Positions 1 to 8,320 are shown, counted from the first letter of the stretch. The stretch is DNA of 12,728 nucleotides from Spirochaetales bacterium (GCA_023139255.1 JAGLNY010000248.1:1-12728); one strand, 5' to 3'. The notes: generated by a model from the sequence alone, not told the origin. Program-made: numbers and translations.

Positions 1-45
1 CCCAGGATGATTTTTCCGTATTAGAATAATCAACCCCGCACTTAT

Positions 46-75
46 AAAAGGCCCTGCTCATTACAAGCAGGGCCT
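46..75 (-). terminator. Intrinsic terminator of nifJ
   Basis: Read on the minus strand, a perfect GC-rich stem (GGCCCTGCT paired with AGCAGGGCC, arms at 66-74 and 50-58, extended by one T-A pair) encloses a 7-nt loop and is followed at once by TTTT. It starts about 27 nt after the nifJ stop codon. Stem strength, loop size, T-run and position are all those of a Rho-independent terminator, so the nifJ transcript very probably ends here. Confidence 0.85.
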
Positions 76-101
76 CGTGCATTTCAATTAAAAACTCAGC
101 G

Positions 102-3100
102 TTACATAATTTCGCCCATGTCTTTATAGAATTTCATCCTCTTTTTAGCGTCTTCAGCCGCTTTCTCAAACAGCTCATCAGCATGTTCAGGATTAGTTTT
201 GTAGAGAGCAGTATACCGACGTTCAGTCTTGATAAACTCAATGTAATCACTTTTCGGTTCCCGTGTGTCCCAGGAGAATTTCTTTCCCTCTTCAGCTTCC
301 GGATTAAATCTGTAAAGCGGCCAATAACCAGCCTCAACAGCCAATTTCTGCTCAAGCTGTGACTTGCTCATGTCGATACCATGATTAATACAAGGTGAAT
401 AGGCAAAAATGATAGATGGGCCTTTATAATTTACCGCTTCTATCAAAGCCTTCTGTGCATGATTCCTGTTAGCGCCAATTGCGATTGAGGCTACATATGC
501 ATGCCCATAGCTCATACACATAAATCCCATATTTTTCTTCGGCAGGGTCATACCTGCATTTGCGAATTTTGCAACTGCACCGATCGGGGTTGCCTTGGAA
601 GCCTGACCACCGGTATTTGAATATACTTCAGTATCAAGAACAAGAATATTTACATCCCGCCCGGAAGCAATTACATGGTCAACACCGGAATACCCGATAT
701 CATATGCCCATCCATCACCACCAATAATCCATACACTCTTATCAACAAAGTAGTCCTTTAATTCCTTAATCTTATCAAGGATCTCTTTTGCTTCACCGGA
801 AGTTGCTGCAGCAGCAGAATCGATAGCACCTGCAACCTTATTCTGGGCCCGGATACCAGCCTCTGTGGTATCTTCCCACAAATCGACACAGGAAGAGAGA
901 GCTTCTGTCAGTTCCGGGGTAGTCCCCAGCTCAAGAATTTTATCAACTTTAACCCGAAGAAGGGTACGGTTACTGTCAATAGCCAGTCTCATACCAAAAC
1001 CATATTCCGCGTTATCCTCAAACAAAGAATTACCCCATGCAGGACCTCGTCCATCTGCCCTGGTACAATAGGGGATTGTCGGGAATGTCCCGCCATAAAT
1101 TGATGAACATCCTGTAGCGTTTGACGCAACAATTCGCTCACCGCAAATCTGAGTCATAAGTTTAACATACGGGGTCTCACCACAACCGGCGCAGGCACCG
1201 GAGAACTCAAACAGGGGTTTCTTGAACTGCATTCCTTTCAAGGTTGATTCATCAATTCCGTCCAAAACATCATCTTCAAGTGCTTCAAAGTATGCGGCTT
1301 TCTCAACCTGGCCGTCTTCTCTCTCACTTTCAAGTGTACTGAACACAAGAGCCTTAACCTTGGCAGGGCAGGTCTCAACACACACGCCGCATCCCTGGCA
1401 GTCTTCTGTATATACCTGGATTCTAAACTGCAAGTCACGGTCGTTCTTGGTTTTTGACGTAAGCACATCAAAGCCTTCAGGAGCCGTTTCCACATCTTTC
1501 GGGTCAATCTGTTTTGCCCTGATCGCCGCATGCGGACAGGATTGAACACACTGGTTACACTGTATACAAACATCGGGTACCCATTTCGGCACTCTCGGTG
1601 CAACTCCACGTTTTTCAAGTTTAGCCGTCCCAAGTGGAAGTGTACCATCGAAAGACATGCTTGAAACAGGAATATCGTCACCTTTCATATGCATAATTGG
1701 CTCGATAATTTCTTTAGCAAAGGAATCTGCATCCTCTGATATCAATTTTGGCGGTAAATATGAGTGTTCGATAGCTGAAGGAATTTTCACTTCCTCAAGC
1801 GCGGCGGAAGCAGCATCAACTGCAGCCCAGTTCATGTTGATAATATCTTCACCTTTCCTACTGAAGGTCTTCTTAATCGCATTCTTCACAAGCTCAATTG
1901 CCTGATCTTCCGGAAGTACACCGGAAATCTTAAAAAAAGCAGCTTGCATGACAGTATTGATCCTCGCAGCACCCAACCCAACTTCTTCAGCTATTTTTAC
2001 AGCGTTAATGTTATAAAACCTGATTTTCCGGTCAATGATCAGCTGCTGATCAGCCTTTGTAAGATGGTCGAAAACCTCAGACGAGTCAATCTCTGAGTTC
2101 AGAAAAAATACCCCGCCATTTTTCAGCGGACCAAGCATGTCATACCGGCCAAGATATGCCGGGTTATGGCAAGCAACAAAATCTGCATGTACAATAAGCC
2201 AGGGCATATTCACCGAGCTCTTGCCAAACCGCAGGTGAGAGGTTGTGACACCGCCTGATTTCTTTGAGTCATATACAAAGTATGCCTGCGCATTCATATC
2301 GGTATTCTCACCAATAATCTTGATGGAATTTTTATTTGCCCCAACTGTACCATCAGAGCCAAGTCCCCAGAACATACAGGAAATTACATCTTCCGGTGCT
2401 ACATTTATCTCCTCATTAATGGTGATTGACTTATGGGTAACATCGTCATTGATTCCCACGGTAAACCCATGAAAACCTTCGCCGTCAACATGGTCAAATA
2501 CAGCTTTCACATGTGAAGGGGTAAATTCCTTGCTTGATAATCCATATCTGCCGCCGATAACCTTAACATCTCCCCTTCCTGAGGCTGCAAGTGCTGCCAC
2601 AGTATCGAGAAAGAGTGGTTCACCAATTGATCCCGGCTCTTTTGTCCTGTCAAGAACAGCAATATTTTTTACGGTTGACGGTATTGCGACTACAAAGTCT
2701 TTTACTGAAAATGGTCTGTAAAGCCGTACTTTAATCGCACCGACTTTTTCACCGCGGGCATTCATGTATGCTACTGCTTTCTCAATAGTATCGCAGGAAG
2801 AACCCATAGCGATGATGATTTTTTCCGCTTCGGGATCACCAACATAATCAAAGAGATGATAACTTCGCCCGGTCAGCTCAGCAACCTTATTCATATAATC
2901 CTGGACTATTGCAGGAACTGCATCATAATATTTATTGACAGTTTCACGGCCCTGGAAATATACATCCGGGTTCTGGGCAGCAACTTTTACCACCGGGTTT
3001 TCCGGCCGCATTCCGCGATTCCTGAACTGCTCAATATATTTTGGCTCAATCAGGCTCTTTATATCCTCAAAAGAGAGCTCCTCAACTTTCTGGATTTCAT

Positions 3101-3635
3101 GTGATGTCCTGAAGCCGTCAAAAAAACTCAGAAAGGGAACCTGGGTCTTAAGCGTAGAAAGATGTGCAACAAGAGCCATATCCATTGTTTCCTGGATTGA
3201 TGAAGCTGCGGTCATGGCAAACCCGGTATTCCTGGTTGACATTACATCTGAATGGTCGCCGAAAATTGATAATGACTGTGATGCAAGTGATCTGGCTGAA
3301 ACGTGAAAAACGGTAGGCAGCATCTCACCGGCAATTTTATGCATATTCGGTATCATTAAAAGAAGACCCTGGGAAGCAGTATACGTGGTGGTTAAAGCCC
3401 CGCCGCTTAATGCGCCGTGTACGGCACCCGCAGCCCCGGCTTCTGACTGCATCTCAATAACATCAACTTTTTTTCCGAACACATTAAGCTTCCCGGTACT
3501 TGCCCAGGAATCGGTATACTCACCCATCGGGGATGACGGGGTGATAGGATATATCGCTGCTACCTCACTAAAAGCATATGCTACGTGTGCGGCCGCGGTA
3601 TTCCCGTCAATAGTAACCATTTTTTTGTTACTCAT
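102..3635 (-). CDS. nifJ: Pyruvate:ferredoxin (flavodoxin) oxidoreductase
   Basis: This is a full-length single-chain PFOR (1177 residues, usual range about 1170-1230). It converts pyruvate and CoA to acetyl-CoA and CO2 and reduces ferredoxin or flavodoxin in the cytoplasm. Visible motifs in order: YPITPSSPMGE (29-39) and QSEAGAAG with the TPP-activating Glu65; DGFRTSHE around Arg176; two ferredoxin-like 4Fe-4S clusters (Cys690/693/696/700 and Cys746/749/752/756); and the proximal cluster ligands Cys815, Cys818, Cys843 and Cys1082. The TPP pocket is GGDGWAYDIGYSG (972-984) with SNTGGQASKATP (1006-1017). No key residue is missing. The first ATG is preferred because GGAG lies 10 nt upstream, while the in-frame ATG at codon 6 has no ribosome site. 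It is a single-gene transcript with its own promoter and terminator. In anaerobes lacking nitrogen fixation the same protein serves central catabolism; no nif genes are in view. Confidence 0.97.
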   Translation of the reverse strand: MSNKKMVTIDGNTAAAHVAYAFSEVAAIYPITPSSPMGEYTDSWASTGKLNVFGKKVDVIEMQSEAGAAGAVHGALSGGALTTTYTASQGLLLMIPNMHKIAGEMLPTVFHVSARSLASQSLSIFGDHSDVMSTRNTGFAMTAASSIQETMDMALVAHLSTLKTQVPFLSFFDGFRTSHEIQKVEELSFEDIKSLIEPKYIEQFRNRGMRPENPVVKVAAQNPDVYFQGRETVNKYYDAVPAIVQDYMNKVAELTGRSYHLFDYVGDPEAEKIIIAMGSSCDTIEKAVAYMNARGEKVGAIKVRLYRPFSVKDFVVAIPSTVKNIAVLDRTKEPGSIGEPLFLDTVAALAASGRGDVKVIGGRYGLSSKEFTPSHVKAVFDHVDGEGFHGFTVGINDDVTHKSITINEEINVAPEDVISCMFWGLGSDGTVGANKNSIKIIGENTDMNAQAYFVYDSKKSGGVTTSHLRFGKSSVNMPWLIVHADFVACHNPAYLGRYDMLGPLKNGGVFFLNSEIDSSEVFDHLTKADQQLIIDRKIRFYNINAVKIAEEVGLGAARINTVMQAAFFKISGVLPEDQAIELVKNAIKKTFSRKGEDIINMNWAAVDAASAALEEVKIPSAIEHSYLPPKLISEDADSFAKEIIEPIMHMKGDDIPVSSMSFDGTLPLGTAKLEKRGVAPRVPKWVPDVCIQCNQCVQSCPHAAIRAKQIDPKDVETAPEGFDVLTSKTKNDRDLQFRIQVYTEDCQGCGVCVETCPAKVKALVFSTLESEREDGQVEKAAYFEALEDDVLDGIDESTLKGMQFKKPLFEFSGACAGCGETPYVKLMTQICGERIVASNATGCSSIYGGTFPTIPYCTRADGRGPAWGNSLFEDNAEYGFGMRLAIDSNRTLLRVKVDKILELGTTPELTEALSSCVDLWEDTTEAGIRAQNKVAGAIDSAAAATSGEAKEILDKIKELKDYFVDKSVWIIGGDGWAYDIGYSGVDHVIASGRDVNILVLDTEVYSNTGGQASKATPIGAVAKFANAGMTLPKKNMGFMCMSYGHAYVASIAIGANRNHAQKALIEAVNYKGPSIIFAYSPCINHGIDMSKSQLEQKLAVEAGYWPLYRFNPEAEEGKKFSWDTREPKSDYIEFIKTERRYTALYKTNPEHADELFEKAAEDAKKRMKFYKDMGEIM

Positions 3636-3782
3636 AATGAAAACACTCCATGAATTTTAGTAGTTTGTGATTATTTTCGGGTCGTACAGTATTAATACAG
3701 AGCTATATGTATTTAACCCAAAGTCATTCACAAAATCAATAATTTTGAAAATGACTTTTTTAAGTTTTTTGATATAATCAGC
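3636..3782 (-). promoter_or_regulatory. Long structured 5' leader of nifJ
   Basis: If the promoter at 3789-3817 is correct, nifJ has an untranslated leader of about 147 nt. It contains two foldable parts. The first is an imperfect hairpin at 3720-3758: arms of 9 and 6 bp (AAAGTCATT/AATGACTTT and CAAAAT/ATTTTG) split by a 2-by-2 internal loop, with a 5-nt CAATA apex. The second pairs GGGT (3716-3719) with ACCC (3679-3682) around an inner 6-bp stem, AATACA (3694-3699) with TGTATT (3708-3713). GGAG of the ribosome site follows just before the start. I recognise no known riboswitch family. The hairpin could instead be a DNA operator, or a weak terminator for plus-strand transcription, since a T-rich run follows it on that strand. 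Confidence 0.4.
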
Positions 3783-3788
3783 GGTACG

Positions 3789-3817
3789 ATTATACATAAA
3801 ATGAGTTTAAGATACAA
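3789..3817 (-). promoter_or_regulatory. Predicted sigma-70-type promoter of nifJ
   Basis: On the minus strand a perfect TATAAT (3789-3794) sits exactly 17 bp behind TTGTAT (3812-3817), which matches TTGACA at three of six positions. The -10 lies in an inverted repeat (TATAATC, 8-nt spacer, GATTATA, 3773-3794), and CAACAGTTG, a small dyad, overlaps the -35 edge (3815-3823). Either could be an operator. Spacing and -10 quality make this the best promoter in the window. Confidence 0.55.
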
Positions 3818-3943
3818 CAGTTGAAACGGCAGCTTATCGTTTATTATTCCGGATTTGTATGGTGAGAAGCAACCTGGTTATTGGAAGCTTTATAGATAAA
3901 ATAATATTCAATCTCTGCTTCCACTTATTATTATAGCTTTCAT
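3818..3943 (-). other. 3' flank of the homocysteine methyltransferase gene
   Basis: No gene is seen here. The only structure is a loose inverted repeat, TGGAAGC (3882-3888) with GCTTCCA (3917-3923), with an inner AGAT/ATCT pairing. It has no T-run on the minus strand, so it is a poor terminator candidate. It is not clear where the upstream transcript ends, and read-through into the nifJ promoter region is possible. Confidence 0.4.
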
Positions 3944-4837
3944 TCATGCCTCCTGTTTCCAGCAAGTATTCCAGCGAAGCCATTCAGCAACACAGCGAAT
4001 GTGTTCCGGTGTTGTTCCGCAGCAGCCGCCGACAATGCTTGCACCCGCCGCGATGCATTCGGCAATTCCTTCGGTAAAATCCTCGGGGCTCATATCGTAA
4101 ACGGTCTGCCCATCGATAAGACTTGGTTTGCCGGCATTAGGTTGTGCAATCAATGACAAATCCACACACTCCCTCATAATACCCACAATAACGGCAGTCT
4201 CGTGCGGGTCAAGATCTCCGCAATTTGCCCCGATTCCGGCTGCCCCTGCTTCTTCCAAGGCGACGGCAATCTCTTTGGCCGAGTTCCCCATAAGCGTTCG
4301 TCCACCTTTGTCGATGGTCTGAAAAGAGAGTGTAACGAGAACTGGTAATTGAGATACATCCCGACAAGCGCGCAGGGCACATAAAGCTTCGCGTGCATCC
4401 ATCATAGTTTCAATCATAAAGCCGTCAACCCCTCCTGCCAGAAGGTATTCCGCTTGTTCTTTAAACGTCGTATAGAACTGTTCTTCCGAATAGTCCCCAT
4501 AGGGTTCAAGAAGCTGTCCGGTAGAGCTGATATCTCCCAGAATATACTGTTCAGAGGTTGCTGCAGCCTTCGCGAGCCGTGCCCCGGAAAGATTTACTTC
4601 TTTCACATCCACATCTATTTTATGTTTGTCAATGGAGATACCATTCATCGTAAGTGTGTTTGTAATCAGGAGATTACATCCGGCTTTTGAGTATTGTTCA
4701 TGAACAGACAGGACTTCCTTTGGATGAAAAATACAGTTGTGCCCGCCCATTTCCAAACCTGCTTCAGCAAGTTGAGTGCCCATTGCACCATCAATCAGGA
4801 TGAGCGATTTTGTTGCCAGTAAATCAGCTAGACTCAT
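3944..4837 (-). CDS. Homocysteine S-methyltransferase family protein (MetH N-terminal-type domain)
   Basis: This 297-residue protein is a complete homocysteine-binding TIM-barrel domain. It shows DGAMGTQL (16-23), LLITNTLTMNG (56-66), GDISSTGQLLEPYGD (101-115), QPNAGKP (232-238) and the zinc-ligand cysteines Cys206 (GANCG) and Cys272/Cys273 (GGCCGTTPEHI). These ligate Zn2+, which activates the homocysteine thiol. The sequence resembles the first module of cobalamin-dependent methionine synthase MetH more than a typical MmuM, yet the pterin, cobalamin and reactivation modules are absent and the ORF ends naturally. The methyl donor is therefore uncertain: a separate corrinoid protein, S-methylmethionine or another methyl donor. 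A ribosome site (GAGGAG, about 6 nt before the ATG) supports the start. It lies 67 nt behind the 155-residue gene with no convincing terminator between, so it may be the last gene of the nqr transcript. Confidence 0.85.
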   Translation of the reverse strand: MSLADLLATKSLILIDGAMGTQLAEAGLEMGGHNCIFHPKEVLSVHEQYSKAGCNLLITNTLTMNGISIDKHKIDVDVKEVNLSGARLAKAAATSEQYILGDISSTGQLLEPYGDYSEEQFYTTFKEQAEYLLAGGVDGFMIETMMDAREALCALRACRDVSQLPVLVTLSFQTIDKGGRTLMGNSAKEIAVALEEAGAAGIGANCGDLDPHETAVIVGIMRECVDLSLIAQPNAGKPSLIDGQTVYDMSPEDFTEGIAECIAAGASIVGGCCGTTPEHIRCVAEWLRWNTCWKQEA

Positions 4838-4904
4838 GTTTCTCTCCTCTGCGATTCAAATGTTGTCCAATTATCAATTTCCAACCCTTTTATTCACCGC
4901 AGTG

Positions 4905-5372
4905 CTATCCTTCAACAGGTACTTCCAGCACAATGATCAGGTCCTCGGGATTCAGCCGGTATGGTGATTCTGCGCCCTCATAAAACCCATGATCACCAAC
5001 AAAATGGATATGAAGATCCGTATAGGTTACTTCGCGGTTTGAATTCAGGTTCCTGACAGTAGTATTAACTTTATTATACATCCCCGGACCCCCGAAAGGT
5101 GATGGGAGCTTGCCTCTTACGGAATCAACGCGTACCTCAAAATGGTCATCCACTTTCCTGAATTCACCCAGACCCTCACTGCCTTTATCACGATAGTAGC
5201 TCATCTTCTCAGCAATAGCCCGGTGAGTACGCCCGGTGCGTCTCACAATACCGTCATCCTCAACAAGGATATCGATCAAATTGCGTGTATCAGTTCCCAA
5301 AAAACCATCAAGAGTTATTATACCCGGCTTCATTTGTTCCTGAATTCGTGTTAATTGAATAGACTGTTTCAT
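4905..5372 (-). CDS. Uncharacterised 155-residue soluble protein downstream of nqrF
   Basis: I do not recognise this family. The protein has no membrane segment, no signal peptide and no cysteine. It is rich in charged residues and short beta-like stretches. Possible functional points are a Gly-rich FGGPGMYN segment (93-100) and a cluster of histidines (His121, His123, His128, in HIHFVGDH) in the C-terminal third, which could bind a metal or nucleotide; this is speculation. It follows nqrF by only 22 nt, with GGGAG about 8 nt before its ATG, so it is very probably translated from the nqr transcript. Its position raises the possibility of a role in assembly, regulation or partnering of the NQR-type complex, but it could be a bystander. 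The reading frame is clean and has a well-placed ribosome site, so a real gene is likely. Confidence 0.75.
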   Translation of the reverse strand: MKQSIQLTRIQEQMKPGIITLDGFLGTDTRNLIDILVEDDGIVRRTGRTHRAIAEKMSYYRDKGSEGLGEFRKVDDHFEVRVDSVRGKLPSPFGGPGMYNKVNTTVRNLNSNREVTYTDLHIHFVGDHGFYEGAESPYRLNPEDLIIVLEVPVEG

Positions 5373-5394
5373 AATTTATACTCCCGGGTCAATT

Positions 5395-6510
5395 TTAGAA
5401 TTTATCAAAATAAATACGTTCTTCAGGTACTCCGCATGCAGAAAGAACCTTTATACAGGCATCAATCATCCCCGGGCTCCCGCACAGATAGGCTTCAGCG
5501 TTCGACCCATCCTTAACATGCCTGGCAACAACGTCTGTAATCAGACCGACATCACCTTCCCAGTTGTCATCTTCTTCCGGCTCACTCAGTGCCGGAACAA
5601 AGGTGAACGCTTCCAGTTTACCTTCCAGTTTACCCTCCAGCTCTTTCATTTCATCAATAAGAAATAAATCCTTAGCTGACCTTGCCCCAAAAAAATAGGT
5701 TACTTTCCGCCTGGATCCTTTATCCTGCATATCAAGGAGTATTGATTTGATCGGGGCCATACCGGAACCCCCGGCAATACAAATGATCTCACGGTCGGAT
5801 TCATGGAGATAAAAGTCCCCATACGGTCCGTTTACCAGGACCTCATCACCCTCTTTCAGGTATGTATGCACATAGGTTGTACATATCCCATGAGGAACCA
5901 GGCGGATTTCAAGTTCAATATGGGAACTATCACTCGGTACGGAAGCAATGGAATAGGCACGATATACCGGTTCGTCGGTAAGCTCGTACACTGGCACCTG
6001 AAACTGGACAAATTGTCCTGCTTTTGTCTCAATTCCCTGCGAATCCAGCAGCTTCAGTCGGATTTCCTTGATATCATGGGTCAAATCCCTAATACGTGTA
6101 ACAACAGTAGTATACTGCTTAACAAGAAACAGCTCCTCAGGTATCTGGATAGAGAGATCATTTTTAACCTTAAATTGACAGGAAAGTCTGATATTTTCCT
6201 TTTTCTCTTCCTCGGAAAGCCAGGGAAGTTCTGTCGGCAGAATCTGTCCACCGCCCTCTACAACCTTGACCTTACACAATCCACAGGAACCTCTTCCCCC
6301 GCAGGCAGAGGGAATAAATATACCTTCCTCTGTGAGCACTTTCAGGAGCGGCTGCCCTCCGGGAACCGTCAGTTCCTTTGTGCCGTTATTAACGTTTATC
6401 AGGACGTTACCGTAGTTACCGATTGTAGCATCGGCAATCACCATGAGCAGGGAAAGAAATACTGCTACAGCAGAGATTATCCCTACACTGATGAGTAATG
6501 TTGTCAGCAT
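5395..6510 (-). CDS. nqrF: Na+-translocating NADH:quinone reductase subunit F-like flavoprotein
   Basis: This is the NADH-oxidising entry subunit of an NQR-type complex (371 residues; Vibrio NqrF is about 407). An N-terminal membrane anchor (about 3-26) is followed by a plant-type [2Fe-2S] domain with Cys70, Cys76, Cys79 and Cys111. Then comes a ferredoxin-NADP reductase-like part: RAYSIAS (184-190) and GPYGDFY (228-234) for FAD, GGSGMAPIKS (247-256) and YLCGSPGMID (341-350) for NADH, and the terminal YFDKF. Electrons pass NADH to FAD to [2Fe-2S] and on into the membrane subunits. The start has AGGAGA 7 nt upstream, 13 nt behind nqrE. A perfect 12-bp tandem duplication encodes a repeated EGKL at about 292-299. 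NqrF is diagnostic: RNF complexes have no such subunit, so this separates the cluster from a true rnf operon. Confidence 0.93.
   Translation of the reverse strand: MLTTLLISVGIISAVAVFLSLLMVIADATIGNYGNVLINVNNGTKELTVPGGQPLLKVLTEEGIFIPSACGGRGSCGLCKVKVVEGGGQILPTELPWLSEEEKKENIRLSCQFKVKNDLSIQIPEELFLVKQYTTVVTRIRDLTHDIKEIRLKLLDSQGIETKAGQFVQFQVPVYELTDEPVYRAYSIASVPSDSSHIELEIRLVPHGICTTYVHTYLKEGDEVLVNGPYGDFYLHESDREIICIAGGSGMAPIKSILLDMQDKGSRRKVTYFFGARSAKDLFLIDEMKELEGKLEGKLEAFTFVPALSEPEEDDNWEGDVGLITDVVARHVKDGSNAEAYLCGSPGMIDACIKVLSACGVPEERIYFDKF
5611..5634 (-). repeat. 12-bp perfect tandem duplication inside nqrF
   Basis: TTCCAGTTTACC occurs twice back to back on the plus strand (5611-5622 and 5623-5634). 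It is in frame and encodes two copies of EGKL in a surface-like, charged segment between the NADH-binding motifs. It looks like a recent slippage duplication with little effect on the fold. Confidence 0.85.
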
Positions 6511-6523
6511 TCGTCTCTCCTCA

Positions 6524-7117
6524 TTAGGTAATGTTGATCATCCCGGAAAAGCCCATGAAGGCTAGTGCCATCATCCCGGCAATTATCAGGGTTATTCCTG
6601 CACCCTCGAGTCCCGGGGGTACTTTTGCCCGTGTAAGCTTTTGCCGTATCCCGGCCATAGCCATAATTGCCAGAAACCAGCCAAGTCCGCTTCCCAGCCC
6701 ATAGAAAAATGATGTTATCAGGTTGTAATCCCTGATCACCATAAACAGGCTGACACCAAGAATAGCACAGTTTACCGTTATCAAAGGAAGGAAAATCCCG
6801 AGAGCCGCATACAGTCCTTCACTCACACGCTCGATAATCATCTCAATCAGCTGTACAAAAGCGGCAATTATGATAATAAACACGATAAACCTGAGATATT
6901 CCAGTTGAAACGGCAGCAGTATAAAGTTATAAGCCAGCCAGTTCAGGATGGTTGTTGTCGCCATAACAAAGGTTACCGCAATTCCAAGCCCCACAGATGT
7001 CTTTATTTCCCTTGATACAGAGAGAAAGGAGCACATCCCGAGATAATTTGTCAGCAGGATGTTATTGGTAAAAACCGCAGCAAAAAATACTGCTATCGGA
7101 TATACTGCACTGTTCAT
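6524..7117 (-). CDS. nqrE: Na+-translocating NADH:quinone reductase subunit E-like membrane protein
   Basis: This is a 197-residue integral membrane protein with about six hydrophobic helices. LGMCSFLSVSREI (26-38), GIFLPLITVNCAILG (107-121), the RDYN tetrad (129-132) and the C-terminal PPGLEGAGIT...GFSGM pattern match NqrE better than its homologue RnfA. Cys29 and Cys117 are the expected NqrE ligands of the intramembrane [2Fe-2S] cluster shared with NqrD, which relays electrons from NqrF to NqrC. Its ATG overlaps the nqrD stop (ATGA), and a near-ideal AAGGAGG lies 7 nt upstream. Role, known from the family: electron relay and part of the cation path. It could be called rnfA by automated tools, because the two families are paralogous. 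Confidence 0.92.
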   Translation of the reverse strand: MNSAVYPIAVFFAAVFTNNILLTNYLGMCSFLSVSREIKTSVGLGIAVTFVMATTTILNWLAYNFILLPFQLEYLRFIVFIIIIAAFVQLIEMIIERVSEGLYAALGIFLPLITVNCAILGVSLFMVIRDYNLITSFFYGLGSGLGWFLAIMAMAGIRQKLTRAKVPPGLEGAGITLIIAGMMALAFMGFSGMINIT

Positions 7118-7725
7118 TTGCTCTCCTCCTTCTTAATAAAGGCTTCTTTAACCACCCAGATAAAGATGGCCAGCATGAAAAAGGCTCCCGGAGGCATGAT
7201 CATAACAGACCAGTTTGTCCACCAGCTGCCCAGGATCCGGACACCCCAAAGTGAGCCGGTTCCCAGCAGTTCACGGAAAAAGGCAATAATCAGGAGTACA
7301 TACGCATACCCCAGACCTGACGATAATCCGTCAATCAGGGATAATCCGGGCTTATTGTTCAAGGCAAACGCCTCAGCCCTGCCCATTATGATACAGTTGG
7401 TAATAATCAATCCCACATACGGCCCTAGCTGTTTCCAGATATCAGGAAGGAACGCTTTGAGCACAATATCGACGATAATAACAAAAGTGGCTATAATCAG
7501 CGTCTCCACCATCATCCGTATCCTTGGTGGGATAAGTTTTCTTATAAGTGAGATAACAAAACTTGATAAAGCCGTCGTGAACATAACCCCAAGGGTCATA
7601 ACAACAGTGTTCTCAAGTTTATTGGTTACAGCCAGGGTTGAACAGATTCCCAATACCTGAATAAATACCGGGTTCTCTTTCCCCAGGGGTGTTAAGAATG
7701 TTTTTCTTATCATGCCTCTAGCCAT
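7114..7725 (-). CDS. nqrD: Na+-translocating NADH:quinone reductase subunit D-like membrane protein
   Basis: This is a 203-residue membrane protein, the usual NqrD length, with about six hydrophobic segments. QVLGICSTLAVTNKLE (23-38), VGLIITNCIIMGRAEAFA (104-121) and GYAYVLLIIAFFRELLG match NqrD closely and are more NqrD-like than RnfE-like. Cys28 and Cys111 are the expected partners of NqrE Cys29 and Cys117 for the [2Fe-2S] cluster at the pseudo-twofold axis. The ATG follows the nqrC stop by one base and has GGGGGAG about 4 nt upstream; the stop overlaps the nqrE start. Translational coupling with nqrE is likely. Confidence 0.93.
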   Translation of the reverse strand: MARGMIRKTFLTPLGKENPVFIQVLGICSTLAVTNKLENTVVMTLGVMFTTALSSFVISLIRKLIPPRIRMMVETLIIATFVIIVDIVLKAFLPDIWKQLGPYVGLIITNCIIMGRAEAFALNNKPGLSLIDGLSSGLGYAYVLLIIAFFRELLGTGSLWGVRILGSWWTNWSVMIMPPGAFFMLAIFIWVVKEAFIKKEESK

Positions 7726-7726
7726 A

Positions 7727-8320
7727 CTACTCCCCCTTCACTATTGCCGGACCTTCGGCAACGGCCTTGTTTAGAATCAATTGTATACTTCTGGATGTCC
7801 TGGTGGCTCCGGTAATTCCGTCTATTTCATCCGGCTGGTCAGCCGTTCCTTCCTCAACTAACGTAAATGGCCCCCATTTACCTGCAAACTGCTGTTTGAA
7901 CCAGGATTCCTCAATCCTGGCACCAAGACCGGGTGTCTCATTCTGGCTGACAATTCCTATTCCAGTCAGGGCATCCAATCTGCTGTTGTACCCAATCATG
8001 AGGTTGATGGTTCCCCAGAGCCCAGGTCCTGAGAACGGCAGGACATAGACCAGATCGCCATTGCTGTCTGTGACATAATAGATACCGTCACTCTCACGGA
8101 CTGATGATTCATACAATTCAGAGATTTTTATGAAATCATCCGGGTACTCTACCCCGGCTGCTTCCAGTATGGTTTTTCTCAGAAACAGACTCTCGTTTGC
8201 AGATACCCGCTCCTGAGTGGAAAGATATAACCCGGCAGTAATACTTATACAGAGAGCAGTAATAATGAGCATAAACAGCAAAGGATATACCCGCTTGAAA
8301 AAAAAGCTCTCTTTTTTCAT
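7727..8320 (-). CDS. nqrC: Na+-translocating NADH:quinone reductase subunit C-like FMN protein
   Basis: This is a 197-residue protein with one N-terminal membrane anchor (about 12-34) and an extracytoplasmic FMN domain. The covalent FMN-attachment motif is DGITGATRTS (167-176), with Thr173 as the expected phosphoester-linked residue. GPGLWGTINLMIG (98-110) and NETPGLG (127-133) are typical of the NqrC/RnfG domain, and the GPGLWGT form favours NqrC. It is shorter than Vibrio NqrC (about 257 residues), nearer RnfG in size. The FMN should be attached by an ApbE-type flavin transferase, which is not in this window. The start overlaps the nqrB stop (ATGA) and has AGGGG 7 nt upstream. Confidence 0.9.
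   Translation of the reverse strand: MKKESFFFKRVYPLLFMLIITALCISITAGLYLSTQERVSANESLFLRKTILEAAGVEYPDDFIKISELYESSVRESDGIYYVTDSNGDLVYVLPFSGPGLWGTINLMIGYNSRLDALTGIGIVSQNETPGLGARIEESWFKQQFAGKWGPFTLVEEGTADQPDEIDGITGATRTSRSIQLILNKAVAEGPAIVKGE

Noticed and set aside
3720..3758. A Fur box or Rex operator in the nifJ leader
   Set aside because: Only half-site resemblance (TTGTGAA for Rex, AAAATTATTGATTTT for Fur); the symmetry is that of a long hairpin, not of either operator.
5803..6498. A 231-codon open frame on the plus strand opposite nqrF
   Set aside because: It is antisense to a well-supported flavoprotein, has no family motif, and its composition follows from the complementary codons.
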